DNA from: Nakamurella multipartita DSM 44233
Lineage (GTDB): Bacteria > Actinomycetota > Actinomycetes > Mycobacteriales > Nakamurellaceae
Length of the DNA stretch: 64,000 bases
Assembly: GCF_000024365.1 (NCBI RefSeq)
Contig: NC_013235.1
Coordinates: forward strand, 4,340,001 to 4,404,000
Direction: 5' to 3'
The first letter of the stretch is position 1. The number at the start of each line of letters is the position of its first letter. Position numbers and translations under genes: made by a program. The notes under the pieces are model-generated. The model saw only the letters and a program-made list of their open reading frames with translations, was not told the DNA's origin and did not search any database. This document shows positions 32,155-40,863 of the stretch, piece by piece.

Positions 32155-33621
32155 TCAGGCCAGGCCGGCCATGGCCGCGCGGGCGCCGACGCCGGCCAGC
32201 TTCGCGCGGGCGGCGACGAACGCGGCCCGGAAGCGGGGGTGCTCGCCCAGGTCGCCGAAGATCTCCGGCTGGTCCAGGAACACGCCCGGGTCCGCCCGCT
32301 CGGCCGCGACCGCCGCGCGCAGCTCCGGCAGCCGCCGGTCGGGCGAGATCTCGATCGGCGCTCCCGCGTCGGTGACGCCCTCCAGATACCGGCTCCAGGC
32401 CGCGACGGTCAGGGCGGCCCGGCGAATGTCGCCGCCGCCCGCCAGTTGGTGTCGAACGACGGGGAGCACGAAGGTCGGGATGCGGACGGACGCGTCGACG
32501 GTCTGCCGGGCCAGCGTGTCCCGGATCGCTTCACTGCCGAATCGCTCGATCAGCGTGCGGCAGTAGTCGTCCAGATCGATCCCGGGCACCGGATCGAGCG
32601 TCGGGATCGCCTCGGCGTGCAGGTATCCGAGCAGGAAGTCGACGAAGGCGGGCGTGCGGCACACGTCGTGCACGTACGTCTCGCCGGCCAGCACGCCCAG
32701 GTAGCTCATCACCTGGTGGGCGGCGTTGAGCAGGCGCAACTTCATCTTCTCGTAGGGCGCGACGTCGGGCACGATCTGCACGCCGACCTGCTCCAGCGCG
32801 GGACGGCCGGCGCTGAACCGGTCCTCGATCACCCACTGGCGGTAGGCCTCGGACCGCACGGGCGCGCCGTCGGTGATCCCGTAGCCGGCCACCGCGTCCC
32901 GGACCGCATCGGTGGTGACCGGGGTGATCCGGTCGACCATCGAGTTCGGGAACGCGACGTGCGCGGCGATCCAGTCGGCCAGGCCGGGGTCGGTGGCACG
33001 GGCGAACCCGGTGACCGCCGCCCGGGCGACCTCGCCGTTGTGCTGGACGTTGTCGCAGCTGAGCACGGTGAACGGCGGGGTGCCGGCGGCCCGCCGGGCG
33101 GCCAGCGCGGCGACGATCAGCCCGAACGCGCTGTGCGGCGGTTGCGCCCCGGCCAGATCGGCACGGGTCAGGACGTCGCGCGGATCGAAGGTGCCGGTCA
33201 GCTCGTCGATCCCGTAGCCGCCCTCGGTGATGGTCAGCGAGACGATCCGGGTCCCCGGGTCGGCCAGCCGGTCCACGACGGCCTGCGGGTCGTCCGGGGC
33301 GTGCAGGTGGGCCACGTGCGAGCCGATCACCCGCGGCACGGTGCCGCCGTCGGCGTCGACGGCGAGCAGCGTGTACAGGCAATCCTGGGCGGCCAGCACG
33401 TCGCGGACCGCCGCGTCCGGCGGCAGCACGCCGACCCCGCAGATGCCCCAGTCACGATCGCCGGCGGCCAGCACGTCGTCCAGGTAGACGGCCTGGTGGG
33501 CCCGGTGGAACGCGCCGACCCCGAGGTGCACGATGCCCACCCGCACCCGGTCCCGGTCGTACCCGGGGACGGCGACCCGCGGGTCGAGGGTGGCGAGTGC
33601 GCCGGCGGTCAGCGTTGACAT
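32155..33621 (-). CDS. Mannitol dehydrogenase family polyol oxidoreductase
   Basis: This 488-residue long-chain polyol dehydrogenase (MtlD/UxaB superfamily) would oxidise a hexitol or pentitol to a ketose with NAD+. The nucleotide-binding start is RVGIVHLGVGAFHRAHQAVY. The catalytic region contains FPNSMVDRITPVTTD and the conserved lysine helix YEKMKLRLLNAAHQVMSYLG. The length matches secondary-alcohol dehydrogenases acting on free sugars rather than the shorter mannitol-1-phosphate enzymes. ATG 33621 begins MSTLTAGALATLDP. The promoter (TTGACA-N18-TACCGT) overlaps an island operator, so it is likely induced with the ABC importer. The substrate could be mannitol, arabinitol, sorbitol or another polyol. 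Confidence 0.92.
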   Translation of the reverse strand: MSTLTAGALATLDPRVAVPGYDRDRVRVGIVHLGVGAFHRAHQAVYLDDVLAAGDRDWGICGVGVLPPDAAVRDVLAAQDCLYTLLAVDADGGTVPRVIGSHVAHLHAPDDPQAVVDRLADPGTRIVSLTITEGGYGIDELTGTFDPRDVLTRADLAGAQPPHSAFGLIVAALAARRAAGTPPFTVLSCDNVQHNGEVARAAVTGFARATDPGLADWIAAHVAFPNSMVDRITPVTTDAVRDAVAGYGITDGAPVRSEAYRQWVIEDRFSAGRPALEQVGVQIVPDVAPYEKMKLRLLNAAHQVMSYLGVLAGETYVHDVCRTPAFVDFLLGYLHAEAIPTLDPVPGIDLDDYCRTLIERFGSEAIRDTLARQTVDASVRIPTFVLPVVRHQLAGGGDIRRAALTVAAWSRYLEGVTDAGAPIEISPDRRLPELRAAVAAERADPGVFLDQPEIFGDLGEHPRFRAAFVAARAKLAGVGARAAMAGLA

Positions 33622-33703
33622 CTTCGGGCTCCGGTTCGACGAGAACCGTTGCGAGCACCGGAATCCGAGCCGATGCCCGCACCGGAGAACGGTGGTAGCC
33701 AGC

Positions 33704-33733
33704 ACGGTACGGAGGTCATGTCACGCGTGTCAA
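33704..33733 (-). promoter_or_regulatory. Promoter of the polyol dehydrogenase, overlapped by operator
   Basis: On the minus strand TTGACA (33733-33728) is followed by an 18-bp spacer and TACCGT (33709-33704). The -35 box sits inside operator site A (33720-33731, GTCACGCGTGTC on the plus strand), so bound repressor would block RNA polymerase. The start codon is about 80 bp downstream. Confidence 0.7.
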
Positions 33734-33815
33734 GCCCTTGCCGGCACTCGTCGTGACACCGGTGCCAGTTGCTGACCACGACACGCGTGACATGCCGAGC
33801 CGCAGGCGCTACGCT
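33720..33815. promoter_or_regulatory. Triple type-I operator between divergent dehydrogenases
   Basis: Site A is GTCACGCGTGTC (33720-33731). Site B is GACACGCGTGAC (33780-33791), the exact reverse complement of A. A weaker middle site, GACACCGGTGCC, lies at 33755-33766. Site B overlaps a plus-strand -35 GTGACA (33787-33792) followed after 17 bp by TACGCT (33810-33815), which would drive the SDR and LacI genes. The symmetric CACGCGTG core with a central CG is typical of LacI-family operators. Confidence 0.75.
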
Positions 33816-33902
33816 GACCCGACCCGGCGCGGTCCGCCCCGGGACGCGCAGCGCCGGCGGCCGAGCCCGCCGCGACCTCTCGACACCCCACGTGGAGACC
33901 TG

Positions 33903-34631
33903 ATGACCGACTTCGACGGACGGACCATCCTGGTGACCGGCGCCGGTGGCGGGATCGGCGGCGCGACCGTGCGCCAGCTGGTCGCCGCCGGCGCCCAGGT
34001 CATCGCCGCCGGCCGCACCGCGGCCCCGCTGGACGCCTTGGCGGACGAGACCGGTTGCCGAACGCTTCTTTTCGACGTCAGCTCGGAGGACAGCGTGCGC
34101 GCCGCGCTCGACGGGCTGGACGTGGCCGGCGTGGTCAACTGCGCGGGTTTCGGCGGCGAGATCGCCACCCCGATGGACACCGACATCGACGTCTTCGACG
34201 CGGTGATCGCCACCAACGCCCGCGGCGCGCTCCTGGTCACCAAGTACACGTCCCGGTCGATGATCCGGCTGGGCCGGGGCGGGGCCATCGTCAACGTGTC
34301 CAGCCAGGCCGGGCTGGTCGCGCTGCCCGGGCACATCTCCTACGGTTCGTCAAAGGCCGCCCTGGACAACATCACTCGCGTCTGCGCCCTGGAGCTGGGC
34401 AAGTACAACATCCGGGTGAACAGTGTGAACCCGACCGTGGTGATGACGCCGATGTCGGCCTGGTACTGGGGCCGTGAGGACGTCGGCACGCCGTTCCTGG
34501 ACGCGATGCCGCTGCACCGCTGGGCCACCGAGGACGAGATCGCCGCACCCATCGTCTTCCTGCTCGGGGACGGCGCCTCGATGATTTCCGGGGTGTCCCT
34601 GCCCATCGACGGCGGCTACACCTGCCGCTGA
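33903..34631 (+). CDS. SDR oxidoreductase, L-xylulose reductase (DCXR)-like
   Basis: This 242-residue short-chain dehydrogenase has the NAD(P) motif ILVTGAGGGIGGATVRQL, the catalytic NVSSQAG serine and the YGSSKAALD tyrosine/lysine. The C-terminal stretch ALELGKYNIRVNSVNPTVVM is strikingly like animal L-xylulose/dicarbonyl reductase. Enzymes of this kind interconvert L-xylulose and xylitol or related ketoses. With the neighbouring long-chain polyol dehydrogenase it would give an oxidation/reduction pair for polyols. The ATG has a GGAG site. It is followed 24 bp later by a LacI gene in the same operon. Confidence 0.9.
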   Translation: MTDFDGRTILVTGAGGGIGGATVRQLVAAGAQVIAAGRTAAPLDALADETGCRTLLFDVSSEDSVRAALDGLDVAGVVNCAGFGGEIATPMDTDIDVFDAVIATNARGALLVTKYTSRSMIRLGRGGAIVNVSSQAGLVALPGHISYGSSKAALDNITRVCALELGKYNIRVNSVNPTVVMTPMSAWYWGREDVGTPFLDAMPLHRWATEDEIAAPIVFLLGDGASMISGVSLPIDGGYTCR

Positions 34632-34655
34632 CCGGCCCGGGACGAGGCTCCGGCC

Positions 34656-35654
34656 ATGGCCACCATGCGGGACGTCGCCGCCCGGGCCGGGGTGAGCGCC
34701 AAGACGGTGTCCCGGGTGTTCAACCACGATCCGCACGTCACGGCGCAGACCCGGCAACGCGTCGAGACGGCCCTGCGCGAGCTGAACTACGTGGCCAACT
34801 CGATCCCGACCACCCTGCGCAACGGCCGGGCCCCGGTGATCGGGGTCGCCGTGCCGGACATCGTCGACCCGTTCTTCGCCCAGGTCGCCCGGGCCGCCGA
34901 ACTGCACGCGGCCCGGCAGGGCATGTCGGTGATCATCGCCAGCCTGGACTCGGCCGACCGGGAACCCGATGTGGTGCAAGGGATGCTGCGGCAGGCGCTG
35001 ACCGGGCTGATCATCACGCCGGCCGGCGCCGACCACGGCTACCTGCGGGCCTGGGTGGACCGGATCCCGGTGGTGTTCGTCGACCGGCCGCCGGTCGGCG
35101 TGGTCGCGGACACCTTCCTCGAGGACGATCTGCGCGGCGCCCACCTGGCCACCACCCATCTGGTGGAGCACGGGCACACCCGGATCGCGTTCATCGGCGA
35201 CACGCTGACCATCCCGACGACCCGGAGCCGGCTGGCCGGCTACCGGGCCGCGCTCGACGACGCGGGGATCGCCGTCGACGACGGGCTGATCGAGCTGGGG
35301 GCCACCGACCGGTCCGGGGCCGCCGCGGCGTTCGCCGCGCTGGAGCGACTCGACCGCCGGCCGACCGCGCTGTTCTGCACCAACTCGCGCGCCGCGATCG
35401 GGCTGATCCCGGCGCTGCGGTCCAGCGGACTGGCCGTGACCACCTTCGGCGACTTCCCGCTGGCCGACATGCTGACGCCGGCGCTGACCGTCGTCGACCA
35501 GGATCCGCTGCGACTGGGACAGCTGGCCGCACAACGGGTATCCGACCGATTGGCGCACCCGCAGCGGCGGTACCAACGGCGCACCGTGCTGCCGGTCACC
35601 CTGGTGGAACGCGAGTCCTGCCGGGTCACCGACCGGCTACCCCCGGCGGGGTGA
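34656..35654 (+). CDS. LacI family transcriptional regulator
   Basis: This 332-residue LacI protein has the headpiece MRDVAARAGVSAKTVSRVFN and the core GVAVPDIVDPFFAQVARAAE to TVVDQDPLRLGQLAAQRVS. It is closely similar along its whole length to the regulator at 48.1-49.1 kb (shared VAARAGVS-x-KTVSRVFN, PVIG-x-AVPDIVDPFF, GFGDFP-like motif), so the two are paralogues within one island. It is the second gene after the SDR, under the type-I operators. Its 3' end overlaps the convergent DUF4432 gene by 29 bp. Confidence 0.93.
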   Translation: MATMRDVAARAGVSAKTVSRVFNHDPHVTAQTRQRVETALRELNYVANSIPTTLRNGRAPVIGVAVPDIVDPFFAQVARAAELHAARQGMSVIIASLDSADREPDVVQGMLRQALTGLIITPAGADHGYLRAWVDRIPVVFVDRPPVGVVADTFLEDDLRGAHLATTHLVEHGHTRIAFIGDTLTIPTTRSRLAGYRAALDDAGIAVDDGLIELGATDRSGAAAAFAALERLDRRPTALFCTNSRAAIGLIPALRSSGLAVTTFGDFPLADMLTPALTVVDQDPLRLGQLAAQRVSDRLAHPQRRYQRRTVLPVTLVERESCRVTDRLPPAG

Positions 35655-36624
35655 CCGTCAGGGTGAGCTCGTGCCGGCGGACCGTCCCCATGGGCACCGC
35701 CGGGATGCCGGCATCCGCCGCGGCCCGGTCCGGGCCGAACAGCGGGGCGCTGGCCGGCTCGATGCCCAGCGCCCAGCGCCGGCGGGTGGGCACCGTCCAC
35801 TGGTAGGAATACGGCAGAGTATCCGCGGTCCAGGCGACCTCGACGGTCAGCCCGTCCGGGGCGATGACATGCACCCGCACCCGGCCATCCGGGTCGACCC
35901 GCGGCCCGGTGTGCGCGACCACGGACTCGGTGAGCTGATCGGTCGGCTCGGGCATCGTCGACGGGTCGGGCACGGCCGGGCACGGCTCCCGTTCGGTCCG
36001 CCGGGTGCCCGGCCACCGGATCGCGGTGCCCGGGCGCACCAGCGGCGCGCCGAGATTGACGTGGTAGAGCACGGCGGCCGGGAACGGGCCCGGCCCCTCG
36101 TTGACGATCTCGTCGGCGACCCGCAGCACCGCCCGGCCGCGCTCGTCCACGGTGGACTCGATCACCCGGTCCAGCCGCGCGGTCGGACCGAGAACGGCGG
36201 CGTAGTCGACGGTGCCGGCCAGCAGGACGAACGGCCGGCCGTCCCGGACACCGCTGCGCAGCTCGACGGGCCGGCCCGGCCGGTGGCTGTGGCTGCCGTG
36301 CAGGCCGGCCCGGCCGGTCGGCGGGCCGATGTTCTCCGGACCGCAGGTCGTGAGCAGGCCGCCGGCGAACCGGGCCAGCCAGGCGTCGCCGGCGGGCACG
36401 TCCAGCGGGCGCGCGTCGGCCACCGGCGACACCCAGGCCAGCGGCCAACCGGAGTAGCAGGCCGCGCCGATGTCGAACCCGCGGTCCGGCAGCACCTCCA
36501 GATCAAGGCCGCCGGCCACCCGAGCCCGCAGCACGCCGCCGCTGCGCCCGGCGCCGTCGGAGACGGAGGCCAGCGCCTCGGTCCGGGCGACGAAGCCGCC
36601 GGCCCACAGCTGCGCGGCGTCCAT
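35626..36624 (-). CDS. DUF4432 aldose-epimerase-like protein
   Basis: This 332-residue protein of the galactose-mutarotase-like superfamily (DUF4432) has LDLEVLPDRGFDIGAACYSG near the start, GLLTTCGPENIGPP with GLHGSHSHRP, and a late PYSYQWTVPTRRRWALGIEP. Such proteins occur in sugar-catabolic operons and may interconvert anomers or bind a sugar. The ATG is one base after the kinase-isomerase stop, so the two genes are tightly coupled. Catalytic residues of true mutarotases cannot be confirmed by eye. Confidence 0.85.
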   Translation of the reverse strand: MDAAQLWAGGFVARTEALASVSDGAGRSGGVLRARVAGGLDLEVLPDRGFDIGAACYSGWPLAWVSPVADARPLDVPAGDAWLARFAGGLLTTCGPENIGPPTGRAGLHGSHSHRPGRPVELRSGVRDGRPFVLLAGTVDYAAVLGPTARLDRVIESTVDERGRAVLRVADEIVNEGPGPFPAAVLYHVNLGAPLVRPGTAIRWPGTRRTEREPCPAVPDPSTMPEPTDQLTESVVAHTGPRVDPDGRVRVHVIAPDGLTVEVAWTADTLPYSYQWTVPTRRRWALGIEPASAPLFGPDRAAADAGIPAVPMGTVRRHELTLTVTPPGVAGR

Positions 36625-36625
36625 C

Positions 36626-38668
36626 TCAGGCCGCCGGTGGGCGCGCGATCAGCGCCCGGCCCTGGCCGTGCAACTGCCGGGACGGGCAACCGGCCGGCAG
36701 CAGGACGGTCGCCCCGGCCGGCAGGGCCACCCCACCGGCCGGACCTTCCAGGGCCAGCGGCCCGTCCACCACGATCAGCACGACGAACCCGTCGCCCAGG
36801 ACGGCCCGGCCGGCCACGTCGATCCGCTCCAGCCGGAAGTACTCGTCCGCGGCCGCGGGCAGGCCGGCGGCCCGGTCGTCCGACCGGACGATCAACGCGT
36901 CCACCTCGGCCGGCGTCCGGCCGGTGCGCTCGACCGCCTGCAGTGCCTTGTCGAAGCCCAGACCCAGGTGACCGTCGACGGTTCCGTCCAGGTCGAAGTC
37001 CCGCCATTCCAGCAGGATGGACAGGTCCTCGGGCTCCTGCACCTCGGCCAGCAGCACCCCCTCGCCGATCGCATGCAGCACCCCCGGCGGCACGTAGACC
37101 CGGTCCCCCGGCGCCACCGGCACCCGGTGCAGCAGCTCGATCAACGTCTCGGTGTCCTGCCCGTCGACCAGCGCACGCAGCTCCGCCGGCTCGACGGTCC
37201 GGCGCAACCCGAGATGGACCTCGCCGCCGGCGAGGATCGACCACGCCTCCGCCTTGCCGTGCGCGGCGCCCAGCTCGGCGCGGGCGAACGCGCCGTCCGG
37301 GTGGGCGTGCACGGGCAGCCGCTGCCCGGCGTCCAGCAGCTTGACCAGCAGCTTGGTGTCCACCCCGTAGCGAGCCAGATGCGCTGCACCGAGCCAGTAC
37401 TCGGGGTCCGCGGCGATCGCCGTGGCGAGGTCGGCGCCGTCCGGCAGCACGGTCCGGCCGGTGGGGTCCTGGCCGCGGACGCAGGTGGTGGAGCCGACCC
37501 AGTCCTCCGGGGTGTTGGGCGGCGGGGCGGCGTCGCCGCGGAAGGCGGCGATCCGCGAGCCGCCACGGTAGAACCGGTCGCGCGGCTGGTTGGCCGGCAG
37601 CACGATCGGGCCGGCCGGCGGGCGGGCGGGCCCCTCGTCGCCCAGCACCGCACCGGCCGCCGGTACCCTGGCGAGCACCTCGTCCGGGGTCGGTCGCCGG
37701 CCGGCGACCGCGGCGGCCGCGGCCCCGACGGCCACCAGCGCGGCGGACCGCGGGTCGGCGCCGCGGGCGATCGCCGCGAGCAGCCCGGCGGTGCAGGCGT
37801 CCCCGGCGCCGTTGGTGGTCGCGACGGTCTCGACGGCAATCGGCGCCTGCCAGCGCGCGGCGCCGGCCCACCGGCCGGCCAGTGGGGCCAACACCCGGCC
37901 GGCGGCCGCCAGCCGATCGGCCGATCCGGCCCGCAGCCGCACTCCCCCGGCGCCGGCCGAGACCGCGACGACCGCGGCGCCCCAGCCGATCAGCCGGTCG
38001 GCCAGGGTCTCGACCAGCGCCGGAGTGACCGGTTCGGTCAGCCGGAGGGCGGACACCAGGTCGTCGGCGCTGGGGCTGACGATGTCGACCAGCGGCAGCA
38101 CCCGGGCCAGGATGGCCGCCCAGTCCAGCCGGCCGGCGGCCGAGTCCGGGTCGACCACGGCCAGGTCGATCGAGGTGGTCAGCCCGGCGGCCCGGGCCCG
38201 GCCCAGCAGCTCGACCAACGGCGTCCCGCCGTCGGTCAGCAGACCGGGCAGCAGCGACGGGTAGCCCACGTGCAGCAGGTCGGCGCCATCGAGATCGACC
38301 GAGGCGCCGGTGAAGTCGCAGTTGACGCCGGTGTGGTGCCAGAACGTGCGGTCGGTCCGCGGCGGTTCCAGGACCAGGCTGTAGGAGGTGGCGCGACCCG
38401 GGCAGGCGGTCAGCCGGCCGGTCACGCCGGGCAGCTCGGCGACCGCCCGCTGCGCATAGCGGCCGAGCTCGTCGTCGCCGGTCAGCGCGCTGGCCAGCAC
38501 CGGAACGCCCAGGGCACCCAGCGCCCGGGCGGTATTGGCGACGCAGCCGCCCAGCTCCAGAGCCAACGGCCCGACCTCGATGAGCCGGCCGGGGGTGAGC
38601 TGAGCGGTGGGGCCCAGCTCGGGCGTCACATCCACGCAGATGTGACCGGCCACAGCAATGGTGTGCAC
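36626..38668 (-). CDS. PfkB sugar kinase fused to class I phosphomannose isomerase
   Basis: This 680-residue bifunctional protein has an N-terminal PfkB/ribokinase domain (about 1-320): AVAGHICVDVTPELG, GGCVANTARALGALGVPVL and the catalytic TTNGAGDACTAGLLAAIARG. The C-terminal ManA-type domain (about 345-680) begins LPANQPRDRFYRGGSRIAAF, with zinc ligands in LPVHAHPDGAF, KAEAWSIL and PPGVLHAIGEG. One enzyme could phosphorylate a ketose and isomerise the product (fructose to fructose-6-P to mannose-6-P, or the reverse). GTG 38668 has a GGAAGG site. It is divergent from the aldolase operon and shares two AACAACGTTGTT operators with it. The fusion is unusual. Confidence 0.88.
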   Translation of the reverse strand: MHTIAVAGHICVDVTPELGPTAQLTPGRLIEVGPLALELGGCVANTARALGALGVPVLASALTGDDELGRYAQRAVAELPGVTGRLTACPGRATSYSLVLEPPRTDRTFWHHTGVNCDFTGASVDLDGADLLHVGYPSLLPGLLTDGGTPLVELLGRARAAGLTTSIDLAVVDPDSAAGRLDWAAILARVLPLVDIVSPSADDLVSALRLTEPVTPALVETLADRLIGWGAAVVAVSAGAGGVRLRAGSADRLAAAGRVLAPLAGRWAGAARWQAPIAVETVATTNGAGDACTAGLLAAIARGADPRSAALVAVGAAAAAVAGRRPTPDEVLARVPAAGAVLGDEGPARPPAGPIVLPANQPRDRFYRGGSRIAAFRGDAAPPPNTPEDWVGSTTCVRGQDPTGRTVLPDGADLATAIAADPEYWLGAAHLARYGVDTKLLVKLLDAGQRLPVHAHPDGAFARAELGAAHGKAEAWSILAGGEVHLGLRRTVEPAELRALVDGQDTETLIELLHRVPVAPGDRVYVPPGVLHAIGEGVLLAEVQEPEDLSILLEWRDFDLDGTVDGHLGLGFDKALQAVERTGRTPAEVDALIVRSDDRAAGLPAAADEYFRLERIDVAGRAVLGDGFVVLIVVDGPLALEGPAGGVALPAGATVLLPAGCPSRQLHGQGRALIARPPAA

Positions 38669-38737
38669 GTGGAGCCTTCCTTCCTCGTCGGCGAGGTCAG
38701 GGGTGGGGAGACGGATGACGGGAGCGCCGGGTCCGGA

Positions 38738-38788
38738 AACAACGTTGTTCCGAGAGTCTAGACAACGTTGTTTCGTTCTGGCTACCCT
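38738..38788. promoter_or_regulatory. Paired type-II operators and divergent promoter
   Basis: A perfect palindrome AACAACGTTGTT lies at 38738-38749. A second copy, sharing the ACAACGTTGT core, lies at 38762-38771. Their centres are 23 bp apart. On the plus strand TAGACA (38759-38764), an 18-bp spacer and TACCCT (38783-38788) form a promoter whose -35 overlaps the second site. On the minus strand TAGACT (38760-38755) could be a -10 lying between the sites. The sequence is distinct from the type-I operators, so a different LacI protein should bind it. Confidence 0.75.
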
Positions 38789-38851
38789 TTGATTGCGACG
38801 GCATCCGACACCGACCGGGTGCCCCGATCCCCCCTCCTTGGAGTCCACGAG

Positions 38852-39697
38852 ATGTCCCTGTTCCGACTCAACCGGCTGTTCAACCCCACCTCCGGGCGCG
38901 CCCTGGACGTCGCGGTCGACCACGGGTTCTTCGGTGAACCGTCCTTCATCGGCGGCATCGAGGACATGCCCTCGGTCGTCCGCACCCTGGTCGCCGTCGG
39001 CCCCGACGCGGTCCAGCTGACCATCGGCCAGGCCCGACACCTGCAGTCGGTGCCGGGCAAGGCCAAGCCCTCGCTGGTGCTGCGCACCGACGTGGCCAAC
39101 GTCTACGGCAACCCGTTGGACGAGCACCTGTTCAGCCACCACGTGCCGTTCGCGATCGAGGAGGCCGTCCGGTTGGATGCGGTCGCCGTCTGCGCCAATC
39201 TGATGCAGCTCCCCGGCCACCCGGCCATCCGCGACGCCAACATCCGCTCGATCATGGCGCTGCGCGAGCAGGCCACCCGCTACGCCATGCCCCTGATGAT
39301 CGAGCCGCTGGTGATGCAGGACAACGCCACCGCCGGCGGCGGGTACATGGTCGACGGCGACACCGCCAAGGTGGTCACCCTCGTCCGGCAGGCCGTCGAA
39401 CTGGGCGCCGACCTGATCAAGGCCGACCCGACCACCGACCTGGCCGACTACGCCAAGGTCATCCGGGTCGCCGGCGGCATCCCGGTCCTGGTCCGGGGCG
39501 GCGGTCGGGTCGACGACCGGACCCTGCTGGAGCGCACAGTGGCCGTCCTGGACGCCGGCGCGAGCGGGATCGTTTACGGCCGCAACATCATTCAACATCC
39601 GTCGCCGGCCGGCATCACCGCCGCGCTGATGGCCGTGCTGCACGAGGGCATGGGCGTCGACGCCGCGCTCAAGCTCGTCACCGAGTACGCCAAGTGA
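38852..39697 (+). CDS. Class I aldolase, FbaB/LsrF/DeoC-like
   Basis: This 281-residue TIM-barrel protein is of the DeoC/FbaB/LsrF aldolase family. It has ALDVAVDHGFFGEPSFI near the N-terminus, QLTIGQARHLQ, a LGADLIKADPTTDL strand with the Schiff-base lysine, and IPVLVRGGGRVDDRTLLERT with the phosphate-binding GGGR and GIVYGRNIIQH. It would cleave a ketose phosphate to dihydroxyacetone phosphate and an aldehyde, or act as an LsrF-like thiolase. ATG 38852 follows GGAG. It heads an operon with the Gfo/Idh dehydrogenase (4-nt overlap) under type-II operators. Confidence 0.87.
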   Translation: MSLFRLNRLFNPTSGRALDVAVDHGFFGEPSFIGGIEDMPSVVRTLVAVGPDAVQLTIGQARHLQSVPGKAKPSLVLRTDVANVYGNPLDEHLFSHHVPFAIEEAVRLDAVAVCANLMQLPGHPAIRDANIRSIMALREQATRYAMPLMIEPLVMQDNATAGGGYMVDGDTAKVVTLVRQAVELGADLIKADPTTDLADYAKVIRVAGGIPVLVRGGGRVDDRTLLERTVAVLDAGASGIVYGRNIIQHPSPAGITAALMAVLHEGMGVDAALKLVTEYAK

Positions 39698-40863
39698 GCC
39701 CGCAGACCGTCAACGTCGCCATCGTCGGCGGCGGGCTGATGGGCCGGGAGATCGCCGCCGCACTGCAGCGCTGGCCGGCGCTCATCGACCACCCGGTGCG
39801 GCCCCGGCTGACCGCCGTGTGCGACGTCAACCCGGCCGCGATGACGTGGTTCGACCAGATCGACACGGTCACCACCAAGGTCACGGACTACCGCGATCTG
39901 CTCGGCGACCCGACGATCGACGTGCTCTACGTGGCCGTCCGGCACGACCTGCACGAGCAGATCTATTGCGACGTCATCCGGTCCGGCAAGGACCTGCTGG
40001 CCGAGAAACCTTTCGGCATCGACCCGGCCGCCGCCGCCGCGATCATGGCGGCCATCGGCGAGCACCCGGAGAGCTTCGTCCGCTGCTCGAGCGAGATGCC
40101 GTTCTTCCCCGGCGCCCAGTGGGCGGCCGACTACGTGCGCTCCGGCGCGCTCGGCCCGATCATCGAGGCGCGCAACGCCTTCCTGCACTCCAGCGACCAG
40201 GACGTGCGCAAGGGCATCAACTGGAAGCGGCAGATCGCCACCTGCGGCGAGGCCGGTGTGCTCAACGACCTGGGCATGCACACCTGGCACCTGCCGCTGC
40301 GCCTGGGCTGGGCGCCGGACCGGGTCTACGGGGTGCTGCAGAACATCGTCACCACTCGGCCCGGCCCGGACGGCACCCCAGCGCCCTGCGACACCTGGGA
40401 CAACGCCACCCTGCACTGCTGGAGCCGGCACGATGGCCGCGAGTTCCCGCTGACCACCCAGACCAAGCGGATCGATCCCGGGCAGAAGAACACCTGGGCG
40501 TTCGAGGCGATCGGGATCGACGGCGGCGTGCGCTTCTCCACCAAGAACCCCAAGGCGGTCGAAGTGTTCGGCGTCCGCGACATTCCGGGCATCGGTCGCG
40601 AGCAGATCTGGCACCAGCTCGACGTGGGCAGCCAGTCGGTCTGGCCGACCGTCACCGGCGGCATCTTCGAGACCGGCTTTTCCGATTCGATCCTGCAGAT
40701 GTGGGCGGCATTCCTGGCCGAACGGGCCGGCGCGCTGGGCGACCAGTTCGGCACCGTACGGCCCGAGGAGGCCGCGCTGACTCACGAGATCTTCCGTGCG
40801 GCAATGACTTCCCAGCGCGATGGGGCCGCGGTCGCGGTCCGGCCGGCCGTGCCGGCGCCCTGA
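39694..40863 (+). CDS. Gfo/Idh/MocA family sugar dehydrogenase
   Basis: This 389-residue NAD(P)-dependent oxidoreductase has the Rossmann start VAIVGGGLMGREIAAAL. The family catalytic motif is LLAEKPFGIDPAAAA, with the conserved lysine-proline, and the substrate-side helix is GVLNDLGMHTWHLPLRLGW with the conserved His. Members oxidise or reduce cyclic sugars, inositols or amino-sugars. Its GTG start overlaps the aldolase stop, so the two act in one pathway. The substrate is unknown. Confidence 0.92.
   Translation: MSPQTVNVAIVGGGLMGREIAAALQRWPALIDHPVRPRLTAVCDVNPAAMTWFDQIDTVTTKVTDYRDLLGDPTIDVLYVAVRHDLHEQIYCDVIRSGKDLLAEKPFGIDPAAAAAIMAAIGEHPESFVRCSSEMPFFPGAQWAADYVRSGALGPIIEARNAFLHSSDQDVRKGINWKRQIATCGEAGVLNDLGMHTWHLPLRLGWAPDRVYGVLQNIVTTRPGPDGTPAPCDTWDNATLHCWSRHDGREFPLTTQTKRIDPGQKNTWAFEAIGIDGGVRFSTKNPKAVEVFGVRDIPGIGREQIWHQLDVGSQSVWPTVTGGIFETGFSDSILQMWAAFLAERAGALGDQFGTVRPEEAALTHEIFRAAMTSQRDGAAVAVRPAVPAP

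Noticed and set aside
38669-39643. Upstream extension of the kinase-isomerase frame to 39643
   Set aside because: It lies antisense to the aldolase gene. Homology starts at the GTG 38668 that has a ribosome site, and operators lie between.
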